Positions 1-7,961 of a DNA stretch of 64,000 nucleotides are shown in pieces. The stretch spans positions 682,001 to 746,000 of the forward strand of contig NZ_JBBPCL010000001.1 in NCBI RefSeq assembly GCF_038039215.1. Direction: 5' to 3'. How positions within the stretch are numbered: position 1 is the first letter of the stretch; every line of letters starts with the position of its first letter. The stretch comes from Pseudonocardia sp. T1-2H (GTDB lineage: Bacteria > Actinomycetota > Actinomycetes > Mycobacteriales > Pseudonocardiaceae). The notes beneath the pieces are model-generated. The model was not told the origin of the DNA. It saw only the letters and a program-made list of their open reading frames with translations, and ran no database searches. A program made the translations under genes and the position numbers.

Positions 1-208
1 CGATCTCGCGGACCTCGCCGCGGACGCCGGCACCGCGGACGTCCCCGGCGGGGACGCGGGAACGCTCACCACCCGCCTCTCCGCGGCCTCCACCGCCACC
101 GAGGGCCGGTCGACGGAAGTGTGGGTGGACACCAGCAAGATCCAGGTGTTCGACCCGAACAGCGGCAAGAACCTCACCACCCGTGAGGCCGCCCCCGTCA
201 CCGCCTGA
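1..208 (+). CDS. ABC transporter ATP-binding protein, C-terminal end (partial)
   Basis: Only the last 68 codons are in the window; the gene begins upstream. The tail contains WVDTSKIQVFDP followed by NSGKNLT, which is the typical end of the OB/TOBE regulatory domain in MsmX/UgpC-type ATPases that energise carbohydrate ABC importers on the inner face of the membrane. The Walker motifs lie outside the window, so the substrate class is inferred from the C-terminus alone. The stop at 206-208 is followed by a long repeat region rather than another gene on this strand. A closely related ATPase of another importer class remains possible. Confidence 0.75.
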   Translation, partial: DLADLAADAGTADVPGGDAGTLTTRLSAASTATEGRSTEVWVDTSKIQVFDPNSGKNLTTREAAPVTA

Positions 209-309
209 CGCGCGAGGAGCCGGGGCCCGGCCCGCGCACCCGCGCACCCGCGCACCCGCGCACCCGTGCACCCGTGCACCCGCGCCCGGACCCGGCCCCT
301 TCAAGCCCC

Positions 310-529
310 GCGAGTCGCGCTCCAAGACCAGGCGAGTCGCGCTCCGAAGCCCGGCGAGTCGCGCTCTCGGACCACGCGAGTCGCGCTCTCGGGCCGCGCG
401 AGTCGCGCTCTCGGGCCGCGCGAGTCGCGCTCTCGGGCCGTGCGAGTCGCGCTCTCGGGCCGCGCATGTCGCGCTGTGGAGCCAGGCGAGCCGCGCTCTC
501 GGACCGCGCGAACTGTGGGCTGCGCGCAT
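310..529 (+). repeat. 22-bp tandem repeat array A (about 9-10 copies)
   Basis: The unit GCGAGTCGCGCTC plus nine variable bases recurs with a strict 22-bp period at 310, 332, 354, 376, 398, 420, 442, 464, 486 and (degenerate) 508. The central copies are almost identical; the outer copies have drifted. Because 22 is not a multiple of 3, the open frames that cross the array are composition artefacts and not genes. The array shares its 14-bp core, inverted, with array B. Confidence 0.9.
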
Positions 530-599
530 CCTTGCGGCGGAGCCCGGAGCCAGGCTGCGGCACACCTCGCCCGACTCGGTCGGCGACGCATTCAGAGTC

Positions 600-945
600 A
601 CAGGGCTCCAGATCGCGATTCCTGCGGTCTCGGGCGCCGGCTCGCGGGCGCGGATCGTGTGGCGTCTCGCCGGGTTCCAGCTGGCGGCTCGCCAGAGTCC
701 GCGTCGCGGCTCGCGGGGTCTTGGAGCGCGGCTCGCGGGGTCTCAGATCGCGACTCGCGGGGTCTTGGAGCGCGGCTCGCGGGGTCTCAGATCGCGACTC
801 GCGGGGTCTCAGATCGCGGCTCGCGGGGTCTTGGAGCGCGGCTCGCGGGGTCTCAGATCGCGGCTCGCGGGGTCTTGGAGCGCGGCTCGCGGGGTCTCAG
901 ATCGCGACTCGCGGGGTCTTGGAGCGCGACTCGCGGGGTCGGGGG
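600..945 (-). repeat. 22-bp tandem repeat array B, inverted relative to array A
   Basis: The unit CTCGCGGGGTCT plus ten bases recurs every 22 bp from 710 to about 945, with copies at 710, 732, 754 and onward to 930. Two variants mix, one ending in GGAGCGCGG and one in AGATCGCGA. Degenerate copies extend back to about 600. The core GAGCGCGACTCGCG is the reverse complement of the array A core, so a transcript crossing both arrays could fold into a long hairpin. The arrays lie between the convergent 3' ends of the ABC ATPase gene and the ParB-like gene. Confidence 0.88.
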
Positions 946-956
946 CGGGGTCGGGG

Positions 957-1796
957 TCAGGCGGTGGGGTGGGCGCGGAGCTGGTCCACGACCTCGTCGT
1001 CCCAGCGGTGGGTGCGGAGCAGGCGGTAGCGCTGGCAGGCGAGCTGCAGGTAGGCGTCGGCGTCCGAGCGGTCCCCGATGAGGTCGGCCTGGCGCAGCAT
1101 CCGCACCACCGGCTTGTACTCCTCGGACCACCAGCGCCGGGCGACGGTCTCACGGTCCAGGTAGCGACTCTCGTGCTGCATGAGCCGGAACCCCCACGCC
1201 TCCACGGCCTGGCTGAGCTCCGCGTAGGCCCAGGCGTCCGCGACCTCGATGGACTCCAGCGCCCTGCCGCGCAGCGGTACCCGGTCCACGAAGACGCGGC
1301 GCAGGTCCTTCGTGATGAGGTCCCCGCGGTGCACGATCCCGTTGGGGTCGATCTTCGTGGTCACCTCGGTGACCCTCGCCTCGATCGAGCGCAGGTTGAG
1401 CGCGATCGCGACCGAGACGCGGTGATGGCCGTCCCGGACGAAGTGCAGCCCGCCGACCCGGTACACGTCGATCGGCGGGATCGTCTCCCCGCGCCGCTGC
1501 GCCCGGGCGAGGCGCTCCCAGCGTTCGCGGGTGCGGGGCGTTCGGGGGCGGAAGGAGCGGTCGAAGTCCTTCGTGCGATCCACGCTGCCGACGATCGACT
1601 CCAGTGCGATCACCTGGAGACCGAGCCGGCGTTCACCGGTGCGGCCCAGGGCGGCCACCACCTCGCCGAAGGGCAGGATGTCCGAGACGTCGTCGGGTTC
1701 GCGGCGCAGCCAGGACGCGAGCCGGGACAGCACCTGACGGCGACGGGTGCGCAGGAAGTCGTGCTCCGCGTCCGCCTGCGGGAAACCCGTCTCCAC
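957..1796 (-). CDS. ParB/sulfiredoxin-fold N-terminal domain protein
   Basis: A 279-residue protein. The middle carries IPPIDVYRVGG and then VRDGHHRVSVAIAL, the nucleotide-binding loop pattern of ParB/Srx-type domains, here with GHHR instead of the chromosomal ParB box. It lacks the helix-turn-helix and dimer domain of a partitioning ParB, so a role in chromosome segregation is not implied; many such stand-alone proteins are uncharacterised. The GTG start at 1796 overlaps the upstream stop codon (TAGTG), so it is translationally coupled to the metallophosphoesterase. The C-terminal half is Trp/Arg-rich and helical, with no recognised domain. Confidence 0.72.
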   Translation of the reverse strand: METGFPQADAEHDFLRTRRRQVLSRLASWLRREPDDVSDILPFGEVVAALGRTGERRLGLQVIALESIVGSVDRTKDFDRSFRPRTPRTRERWERLARAQRRGETIPPIDVYRVGGLHFVRDGHHRVSVAIALNLRSIEARVTEVTTKIDPNGIVHRGDLITKDLRRVFVDRVPLRGRALESIEVADAWAYAELSQAVEAWGFRLMQHESRYLDRETVARRWWSEEYKPVVRMLRQADLIGDRSDADAYLQLACQRYRLLRTHRWDDEVVDQLRAHPTA

Positions 1797-2443
1797 TAGA
1801 CGTCCACCACCTTCCGGCCGACCACGTTGACCACCCTGGTGGAGCCCAGCATCCGGTCCGGGACAGGCTCGCCGTGCGGATGGATGTGCCCGTGCACGAG
1901 CAGCCGCGGCCGCAACGCCTCGACGAGCGGGTGCAGGCACTCGAAGCCGCGGTGCGGCCCGTCCTCCCGGTCCCCGCAGTGCCGTGGGGGAGCGTGGGTG
2001 AGCAGGACGTCCACGGTCCGGCCGTCCTTCCGGCGGGCCCGACGCGCGATCCGGACCAGCCGACGGGCGCGACGGGCCTGCTCGGCCTCGCTCCACTGGT
2101 TCGGCCCCGGTCGGTAGCGCAGACAGCCGCCGAGACCCGCGATCCGCAGCCCCGCGACGTCGACGACCCGCACGTCCGCGTTCTCGAACCCCGCAGGCCC
2201 CGGCCAGTCGCACGGGTGGCCCGCGCGCATCCACAGGCCGCGGCGCTGGGAGAAGCCGCCGAGATCCCGGTCGTGGTTGCCGGGAACCATGACGCCCGGG
2301 CGGTCCAGGGTGTTCGCCAGGTCCGCGAGGTAGTCGAACGGCAGGTCTCCGGCGCCCAGGACGAGGGCGACGTCGTACCGCCGGGCAGCGGCGGTACGCA
2401 GCCCGGCGACCTCCTCGTCGCTCACGGCCAGGGTTCGGACCAT
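1796..2443 (-). CDS. Metallophosphoesterase (calcineurin-like)
   Basis: A 215-residue protein with the dinuclear-metal phosphoesterase signature: GAGDLPFDY near residue 30, VPGNHD near 54, LLTHAPP near 150 and VHGHIHPHG near 184. The canonical first DxH block is not visible at the short N-terminus, which begins VRTLAVSDEEV; there the usual SDxH histidine appears replaced. Substrates of this family range from phosphoproteins to nucleotides and cannot be assigned. It is coupled by stop/start overlap to the downstream ParB-like gene. A TACCCT hexamer eight bases upstream of the start suggests a leaderless transcript. Confidence 0.8.
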   Translation of the reverse strand: MVRTLAVSDEEVAGLRTAAARRYDVALVLGAGDLPFDYLADLANTLDRPGVMVPGNHDRDLGGFSQRRGLWMRAGHPCDWPGPAGFENADVRVVDVAGLRIAGLGGCLRYRPGPNQWSEAEQARRARRLVRIARRARRKDGRTVDVLLTHAPPRHCGDREDGPHRGFECLHPLVEALRPRLLVHGHIHPHGEPVPDRMLGSTRVVNVVGRKVVDV

Positions 2444-2513
2444 TGCGGGTCAGGGTACGGCGCGCGCGTCGTCCTTGGGTGCGGTCGGGGCGCCGATGGG
2501 TCAGGATTGGGGC

Positions 2514-3449
2514 GTGACCGGTCAGGAGTCCGTGACACCCCAGTCGCCGCCGTCGCAGGCGCTGGGACCCTCGACGGTGGTGCACGCCTTCGACGAGCAG
2601 GCCGACAGCTACGACAAGCTCGTCGGCGCGAACCCCGGATACCACGAGCACCTGCGGCTCTCCGCGCGCCGGATGGGCCTGCGCGGGCGGGGGCTGCACC
2701 TGCTCGACCTGGGCTGCGGGACGGGCGCCTCCACCGAGGCCCTGCTGGGGGCCGCACCGGGTTCGGACGTCGTCGCGGTGGACGCGTCGGCGGGCATGCT
2801 CCGCCAGGCGAAGATCAAGAACTGGCCCCCGGGCGTCGAGTTCGTGCACTCCACGCTGAGCGAGCTGCCGGGGAGAGGCGTCCGCGGCCCGTTCGACGGC
2901 ATCCTGGCGGCCTATCTCGTCCGCAACCTCCCGGACCCGGACGCGGGGCTGCGGCAGATCTACGACCTGCTCAAACCGGGTGCGCCGGTCGCGATCCACG
3001 AGTACTCGGTGCGGGACCACGTGCGCAGCCGGATCGTGTGGAACCTGGTGTCCTGGTCCGTGATCATCCCGATGGCGAAGATCCGCAGCGGGGACACCGG
3101 CCTCTACCGCTACCTGTGGCGCAGCGTCCGTCGCTTCGACGGCATCGAGGCCTTCACCGCGCGGATGACGAAGGCCGGGTTCACCGACATCCGGGTGCAG
3201 ACGATGCCGGGCTGGCAGCAGCACGTCGTCCACACGTTCCTCGGGCGCCGGCCGGCCGAGGACGCCGTCCTCCGGGACCCGGTCCCGACGCCGGCGGAGG
3301 TCGCCGGTCCCCGGCCGAGACCGCGGCCGCGGCACACGCCGGACTACACCGAGCGCGACGGCGGCGCGGACGACATGGGGTACGACGACGACCCGGCTCT
3401 CGGGGACGACACCGAGACCCCGCCGGCCGGCAGCCCCCCGGCGTCCTGA
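2514..3449 (+). CDS. Class I SAM-dependent methyltransferase
   Basis: About 311 residues. The SAM-binding motif I is LLDLGCGTGAS near residue 65, followed by an acidic motif II (VVAVDAS) and an LxxPDPDAGLRQIYDLLKPG post-motif typical of small-molecule C- or O-methyltransferases. The C-terminal 60 residues are Pro/Arg/Asp-rich and look disordered. GTG at 2514 is preferred, with a CAGGAT hexamer six bases upstream; a GTG at 2475 in the same frame is an alternative. The gene converges with the Rieske/DUF5914 gene with only two bases between the stops. In other actinomycetes such a pair occurs near carotenoid genes, so a carotenoid or isoprenoid quinone substrate is possible but unproven. Confidence 0.82.
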   Translation: MTGQESVTPQSPPSQALGPSTVVHAFDEQADSYDKLVGANPGYHEHLRLSARRMGLRGRGLHLLDLGCGTGASTEALLGAAPGSDVVAVDASAGMLRQAKIKNWPPGVEFVHSTLSELPGRGVRGPFDGILAAYLVRNLPDPDAGLRQIYDLLKPGAPVAIHEYSVRDHVRSRIVWNLVSWSVIIPMAKIRSGDTGLYRYLWRSVRRFDGIEAFTARMTKAGFTDIRVQTMPGWQQHVVHTFLGRRPAEDAVLRDPVPTPAEVAGPRPRPRPRHTPDYTERDGGADDMGYDDDPALGDDTETPPAGSPPAS

Positions 3450-3451
3450 CC

Positions 3452-4447
3452 TCAACGGTCGGCGCGCAGCGCGTACCGCCGCTCCGCGTAGGCGATGTCG
3501 TCGCGCCACAACCGCTTCGCCGTGCTCGCGACGAGGGGTCGCAGCGCCGCCGCGACCTTCTTCGTGTGCGCGAAGCCGGGCCGCTCCGAGTACGCCACGA
3601 CGGCCTCGATCACCGCGGTCCGGGCCGCCCCGTCCGAGCCCGGACGCAGCGGCGTCGCGTGCGTCTCGACGACGGAGCCGGTGCCCTCGCCGTCGACGAT
3701 CTCCATGGTCACCGTGCGCGGGTCCGGACAGCTGAATTCGGCGTGCACCGGCACCCCGAACGGGCCGGCGACCTTGAAGGCGACCTCGACGAGGAACCGG
3801 TCCTCGGCCGGCGGGCAGTCCGCGCGCGGGGCGCTGAGCACGCGCAACGTGGCGAACGAGTAGGGGTGGAACCAGGCGCCGTGCCAGGGGTCGAGCCGGT
3901 TCGCGAGCACGTCCGTGGGCTCGCAGCGGCCGATCACTGTGGCGACGGCGTCGAACGCACCGGCCTCGGGCGGGCGCGGGCCGAGGAAGGGACGCTCCGT
4001 GGGCTGCTCGCCGTCGGGCAGGGTGGAGTCGAGGCGGACCCAGGCCAGCACGCCGTCGTCGAAGGTCGGGAAGGTGGCCCAGCCCGGCCGGCCACCGGGG
4101 CCGAGCGGCATCCCGTGCCAGCGGCAGACCAGGGCGTCGTCGTGCACCGGGGCGTCGCAGAGGGCGGCGCCGAGGTGGGGGCACGCGCCGGGACCGGCGT
4201 GCAGCGCGCCGGTCGAGTCCCGCCACGCGACGACCTCACGTCCCGCGACGACTCGCCCGTAGGCGCGGTCACCGCGGACCTCCCGGCTGCCGGCGAGCAC
4301 GAACCAGCCGCCGGACGGGCGGGCCGCCGCCCGCTGCGTGGCGGCCCGGATGAGGGCGGGTGACGCGTCCCGCCACGACGGTTCCTGTTCGGCCCAGGGT
4401 GGGATCCGCAACCGGCGCAACGGAGTCCGGGCCTGACGCTGCTCCAC
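3452..4447 (-). CDS. Rieske [2Fe-2S] protein with DUF5914 domain
   Basis: A 331-residue protein. The Rieske cluster ligands are visible as CPHLG near residue 88 and CRWHGMPLG near 107, giving the C-x-H...C-x2-H pattern. The remainder matches my recollection of the DUF5914 domain that follows Rieske domains in actinobacterial carotenoid-type clusters, including a DPWHGAWFHPYSF block that may hold mononuclear-iron or substrate ligands. It is probably an oxygenase component or electron-transfer protein in isoprenoid modification. The GTG start at 4447 follows TAGTCT with six bases between, suggesting a leaderless mRNA. No ferredoxin reductase is adjacent. Confidence 0.8.
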   Translation of the reverse strand: MEQRQARTPLRRLRIPPWAEQEPSWRDASPALIRAATQRAAARPSGGWFVLAGSREVRGDRAYGRVVAGREVVAWRDSTGALHAGPGACPHLGAALCDAPVHDDALVCRWHGMPLGPGGRPGWATFPTFDDGVLAWVRLDSTLPDGEQPTERPFLGPRPPEAGAFDAVATVIGRCEPTDVLANRLDPWHGAWFHPYSFATLRVLSAPRADCPPAEDRFLVEVAFKVAGPFGVPVHAEFSCPDPRTVTMEIVDGEGTGSVVETHATPLRPGSDGAARTAVIEAVVAYSERPGFAHTKKVAAALRPLVASTAKRLWRDDIAYAERRYALRADR

Positions 4448-4511
4448 GCGCCGAGACTAGGACCGCGCCGCCGGCTCGGCGACTCGACGGCGGGGCTGGA
4501 TCCGCGGCGGG

Positions 4512-5609
4512 TCAGAGCCAGTTGTTGCGGCGGAAGTTGCGGTAGAGCAGGCCGCAGGCGACCGCGATGAGGAGCAGGACGGCGGGATAGCCGAAGTTCC
4601 AGTGCAGCTCGGGCATGTAGTCGAAGTTCATGCCGTAGATGCCGGCCACCATCGTCGGCACGGTGATCAACGCGGCGTACGCGGTGATCTTGCGCATGTC
4701 CGAGTTCTGCCGCATCGAGACCTTGGCCAGCACCGCGTCCACCAGCGTGGTCAGCAGCTCGTTGAAGCCCGCGACACGCTCGGCGACCGTGGAGAGGTGG
4801 TCCTCCACGTCCCGGAAGTAGGAGCGGACCTCGTGCGGGATCAGCGAGCTGTAACCCTCGGTGATCTTGCGGAGCGGCTTGAGCAGCGGCATCACCGCGC
4901 GGCGAAGCTCGAGGATCTCGCGCTTCATCACGTAGATCTGCTCGGGGTCCATCGTCGAGCGCGGGGCGAAGACCTCGGCCTCGATCTCGTCGATGTCGTC
5001 CTCGATGGCCTCGGTGACCTCGAGATAGGAGTCCACGACGTGGTCCGCGATCGCGTGCAGCACCGCGGACGGGCCGAGCGCGAGCTGCTCCGGGTCCGCT
5101 TCGAGGGCGCGCCGGACCTGCTGCAGGCCGCTGTGCTTGCCGTGCCGGACGGTGACGACGAAGTCCCGCCCGACGAAGGCCTGCACCTCGCCGGTCTCGA
5201 CGATCTCGTTCGCCGTCGTCGGCTCGGCATGGCCCACGTAACAGACGGTCTTGAGGACCATGAAGAGCGTGTCGTCGTAGCGCTCGAGCTTCGGCCGGTT
5301 GTGCGCGTGCACCGCGTCCTCGACGGCCAGCTCGTGCAGCCCGTAGGTCTCCGCGATGCCGGTGATCTGCTCCTCGCTGGGCTCGTGCAGGCCGATCCAG
5401 ACGAAGCCCTCGCCACGCTCGCGGACCTCGTCGATCGCGGCGTCGTGGGTGAAGCGACCGGGCAGCCGGACGCCGTCGACGTACACGCCGCAGTCCACGA
5501 CGTACGCGGACAGGGGGACCCGCAGGCGGGGGAGCACGGCCTGACCGGCACGGCCGTTCAGCTTGCCCGCAGCCCGGATGACGGGGCGGAAGGAGGACAG
5601 GGGCGGCAC
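4512..5609 (-). CDS. corA: CorA family Mg2+/Co2+ channel
   Basis: A 365-residue protein with the long acidic, alpha-helical cytoplasmic domain of CorA and two C-terminal membrane helices. The signature YGMNF loop occurs near residue 325 and is followed by PELHWNFGYP, the usual periplasmic loop. The last residues (FRRNNWL) form the basic cytoplasmic tail. CorA pentamers conduct Mg2+ into the cell and close on binding it. GTG at 5609 is chosen because a perfect GGAGGT lies seven bases upstream; longer open reading upstream is low-complexity and lacks such a site. It is followed at 65 bases by the Rieske gene on the same strand. Confidence 0.93.
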   Translation of the reverse strand: MPPLSSFRPVIRAAGKLNGRAGQAVLPRLRVPLSAYVVDCGVYVDGVRLPGRFTHDAAIDEVRERGEGFVWIGLHEPSEEQITGIAETYGLHELAVEDAVHAHNRPKLERYDDTLFMVLKTVCYVGHAEPTTANEIVETGEVQAFVGRDFVVTVRHGKHSGLQQVRRALEADPEQLALGPSAVLHAIADHVVDSYLEVTEAIEDDIDEIEAEVFAPRSTMDPEQIYVMKREILELRRAVMPLLKPLRKITEGYSSLIPHEVRSYFRDVEDHLSTVAERVAGFNELLTTLVDAVLAKVSMRQNSDMRKITAYAALITVPTMVAGIYGMNFDYMPELHWNFGYPAVLLLIAVACGLLYRNFRRNNWL

Positions 5610-5893
5610 GGGGTACCTCCTGCGACGAGGACCTCGACGGGCCGAGGTCGTGCGGGGAGTGGACACGGGCCGTCCTCCGCTCGGCGGCGGCGACCCGGTG
5701 AGCTCGTCGCGCCTCCTCGCCGTGCTGCGTGGGCTCAGCTGCTCCACACGGTGGTCACGACGGGGACGCGCTCGGTACTGCACCCTGGAGCGGGATCCAT
5801 CGCGCCACCTCCTTCGTCCACCGTCCCCGACCGCGCGGCCGGTGAAACCCCCGGGCCTGTGATCAGGGCCGCCCGCCGAAGCGCGGGCCACCG
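5610..5893. other. Divergent intergenic region between corA and the maoC-like gene
   Basis: About 330 bp separate the two divergent starts. The corA side holds its Shine-Dalgarno at once. The maoC side has TAGATT at 5894-5899, a plausible -10 element. I see no riboswitch fold that I can support, in particular no recognisable M-box, although a structured magnesium leader was looked for upstream of corA. Confidence 0.4.
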
Positions 5894-5940
5894 GCTAGAT
5901 TACGCCTCCGGAAGTTGTATCGGCGATGGAGGCGTTGACG

Positions 5941-6444
5941 TTGCAGTTCGGTCGGTATTACGAGGAGTTCGAGGTCGGCGCGGTCTACAAGCACTGGCCC
6001 GGCAAGACGGTCACGGAGTACGACGACCACCTCTTCTGCCTCCTCACGATGAACCACCACCCGCTCCACATGGACGCGAACTATGCCGAGGAGACCACCG
6101 ACTTCAAGCGGAACGTCGTGGTCGGCAACTACATCTACTCGTTGCTGCTGGGCATGTCCGTGCCGGACGTGTCGGGCAAGGCAATCGCCAACCTCGAGGT
6201 GGAGTCGCTCAAGCACACGAAGCCGACGTTCCACGGGGACACGATCTACGGCGAGACCGAGGTCCTGGACAAGACGCCGTCGAAGTCCAAGGACGACCGG
6301 GGCGTCGTGTACGTGGAGACGCGGGGGTACAAGCAGGACGGCACGGTCGTCTGCACCTTCCGCCGCAAGGTGATGGTCCCGAAGCTGAGCTACGGCGAGG
6401 CGCGGGGCGGGGAGCAGCCGGGCCGCCCGGTTCCGAAGGCCTGA
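5941..6444 (+). CDS. MaoC family (R)-hydratase, hotdog fold
   Basis: About 167 residues. It has the hydratase-2 motif as NHHPLHMDANYA near residue 40 (Asp and His supply the catalytic dyad), followed by VVGNYIYSLLLGM. These proteins hydrate enoyl-CoA thioesters such as crotonyl- or mesaconyl-type substrates in the cytoplasm. The start is taken as TTG 5941 because GGAGG lies eight bases upstream and, from memory, homologues begin QFGRYYEEFE; ATG 5926 in the same frame is the alternative. It stands alone and converges with the NUDIX gene across a strong hairpin. The exact CoA substrate is unknown. Confidence 0.85.
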   Translation: MQFGRYYEEFEVGAVYKHWPGKTVTEYDDHLFCLLTMNHHPLHMDANYAEETTDFKRNVVVGNYIYSLLLGMSVPDVSGKAIANLEVESLKHTKPTFHGDTIYGETEVLDKTPSKSKDDRGVVYVETRGYKQDGTVVCTFRRKVMVPKLSYGEARGGEQPGRPVPKA

Positions 6445-6450
6445 CCTCTC

Positions 6451-6497
6451 ACGAACGGCACCCTCGTGCGGACCTGGCGCCCGAGGGTGCCGTTCGT
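6451..6497. terminator. Bidirectional hairpin terminator
   Basis: Perfect 16-bp inverted repeat: ACGAACGGCACCCTCG at 6451-6466 and its complement at 6482-6497 with a 15-base loop. It sits between the convergent maoC-like and NUDIX genes, six bases after the first stop. There is no T-tract, as is usual in high-GC actinobacteria. Confidence 0.8.
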
Positions 6498-6516
6498 GCG
6501 TGATGAGGGAGGGGCG

Positions 6517-6921
6517 TCACGGGAACGCGCGGGGGAGGACGGCCCACTCCGCGAGGGTCTCCGCGAGCAGATCGACCTTCGGAAGTGCCGCGAACTCCGC
6601 CGCGTCGACGAACTTCGCCTCGTCCGCGTCGTCGCCCGCGGCCAGCTCGCCGCCGACCGCCTCGCAGAGGTAGTCCGCGATGACGTAGCCGCCGCGGACG
6701 ACCGTGCCGACGTGCCGGCCCGGGACGACGACGAGGCCCGTCTCCTCCGCCATCTCGCGGACCAGCGCGGCGGCGTCGTCCTCGCCGGACTCGACGCGGC
6801 CGCCGGGCAGCGACCACAGGCCCCGGCCCGGATCGTGGCCGCGGCGGATCAGCAACAGCCGGCCGCGGGCGTCGAAGAGGAGGCCGCCCACGCAGGGGAC
6901 GCGTCGCTCGGAGCCGGACAT
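6517..6921 (-). CDS. NUDIX hydrolase
   Basis: A 134-residue single-domain protein. The complete Nudix box runs from GGRVESGED through REMAEETGL (GX5EX7REUXEEXGU) around residues 40-62 and binds the metal that activates water for cleavage of a nucleoside diphosphate linked to another moiety. The family is broad (MutT-like, ADP-ribose, CoA or dinucleotide hydrolases), and nothing outside the box fixes the substrate. ATG 6921 is the only good start. It is monocistronic and converges with the maoC-like gene. Confidence 0.87.
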   Translation of the reverse strand: MSGSERRVPCVGGLLFDARGRLLLIRRGHDPGRGLWSLPGGRVESGEDDAAALVREMAEETGLVVVPGRHVGTVVRGGYVIADYLCEAVGGELAAGDDADEAKFVDAAEFAALPKVDLLAETLAEWAVLPRAFP

Positions 6922-7161
6922 CGGAACGGGACGTTACTCGACGGCCGGCCGGATGGATCGATGCAGCAGGTGTCGCCTCCTCGGACCCGAGGATCGGCCC
7001 GGCCGGCCGGAATCTGCCCGAAAAACCCCTGGACAGGTGATATTTCGCTACCGTGAGTCGTCGCCCGGAGCGGTACGCTCCCCGCGTGGCCGGTACCCGT
7101 CCGGGTCGGTCTCCGGTAGACATGATCTTGCAAGCTGTCCTCGGTCCTGAACGGTGGTCGC

Positions 7162-7320
7162 GTGAACGTCAAGAAGCTGGTGACGCTCCTCGTCGTTGCT
7201 CTTGTGGTGTTCTTCATCCTGACCAACCCGAACGGGGCCTCGAACTCGGTCAGCAACATCGGCAACATCCTGTACAACGCCGCGCAGTCGACCACCACCT
7301 TCTTCACCAACTTGTTCTGA
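7162..7320 (+). CDS. Small single-pass membrane protein (52 aa)
   Basis: A 52-residue open frame beginning GTG at 7162 with VNVKKLVTLL and one hydrophobic helix (about residues 6-20, VVALVVFFIL), then an Asn/Ser/Thr-rich exterior tail ending TTFFTNLF. It ends four bases before the PH-domain gene, so the two are probably co-transcribed. Codon third positions are G/C-rich as in its neighbours, supporting coding. I do not recognise a family name. It could be a partner or localisation factor for the downstream membrane protein. Confidence 0.65.
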   Translation: MNVKKLVTLLVVALVVFFILTNPNGASNSVSNIGNILYNAAQSTTTFFTNLF

Positions 7321-7324
7321 CCCC

Positions 7325-7909
7325 GTGCTGGCGCCCCGCGAGATCGACGAGTACCTGCTGCCCACGGAGCGGCGCGTCATCCGCGTGCGCCAGCACTGGG
7401 CGGTGATGGCCAAGCACATCGTCCAGACCGTGCTGTTCGTGCTGGCGATGGTGCTGATCGAGCGGTACCTCGACGGCAACTTCGGCGGCGGCTCCGCGTC
7501 GGACGACTCGCTCGCCATCGGCGAGCGCGTCGTGGACAACCTGACGTTCTACCTCGCGCTGGTCGCGGTCGCGCGGTTCACGATCAACACGATCCTGTGG
7601 TGGATCGAGCGCATCGTGATCACGGACAAGCGGGTGATGCTCGCCCAGGGGATCATCACCCACAAGGTCGGCATGATGCCGCTGGGCAAGGTCACGGACC
7701 TGACCTTCCAACGCAGCTTCGGCGGCCGGATCCTCGGCTATGGCACGCTCGTCGTCGAGTCCGCGGGTCAGATCCAGGCGCTGAACCGGATCGACTTCAT
7801 GCCGCGCCCCGAGGAGATCTACGAGGCGCTCTCCGAGCTCGTCTTCGGCGAGAAGGGCAAGACCCGCGCCACCGGCATGCTCGCGCGTCCACGTTGGCGC
7901 CGGGGCTGA
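7325..7909 (+). CDS. PH (bacterial pleckstrin-homology) domain membrane protein
   Basis: A 194-residue protein with two membrane helices in the first third (HIVQTVLFVLAMVLI near residue 36 and a second near 75, ending ILWWIERIVIT) followed by a bPH2/YdbS-like domain: TDKRVMLAQGIITHKVGMMPLGKVTDL, then a beta-rich GYGTLVVESAGQ. These proteins are membrane-anchored and of unknown detailed role, often linked to membrane stress. The GTG start lies four bases downstream of the 52-aa gene. The C-terminus ends in a short basic tail. Confidence 0.8.
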   Translation: MLAPREIDEYLLPTERRVIRVRQHWAVMAKHIVQTVLFVLAMVLIERYLDGNFGGGSASDDSLAIGERVVDNLTFYLALVAVARFTINTILWWIERIVITDKRVMLAQGIITHKVGMMPLGKVTDLTFQRSFGGRILGYGTLVVESAGQIQALNRIDFMPRPEEIYEALSELVFGEKGKTRATGMLARPRWRRG

Positions 7910-7961
7910 GCCGGTCCTTGCGGCCGGGGCGTGACCGAGACGCCCGGTCTAGGGTCGGCAG

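Noticed and set aside
310..945. CRISPR array
   Set aside because: Units are directly adjacent with a 22-bp period and no unique spacers; no cas genes are present.
183..1799. A 538-aa plus-strand frame across the repeats
   Set aside because: The repeat period of 22 is not a multiple of 3 and the sequence is low-complexity; the true gene there is the ParB-like one on the other strand.
957..4226. A 1089-residue open frame on the minus strand across several genes
   Set aside because: Only its 3' part (ParB-like, 957-1796) has real motifs; the rest is Arg/Pro/Ala-rich and antisense or out of frame to the phosphoesterase, methyltransferase and Rieske genes.
5610..5893. M-box magnesium riboswitch upstream of corA
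   Set aside because: No conserved helices could be identified by eye and corA already has a nearby strong ribosome-binding site.
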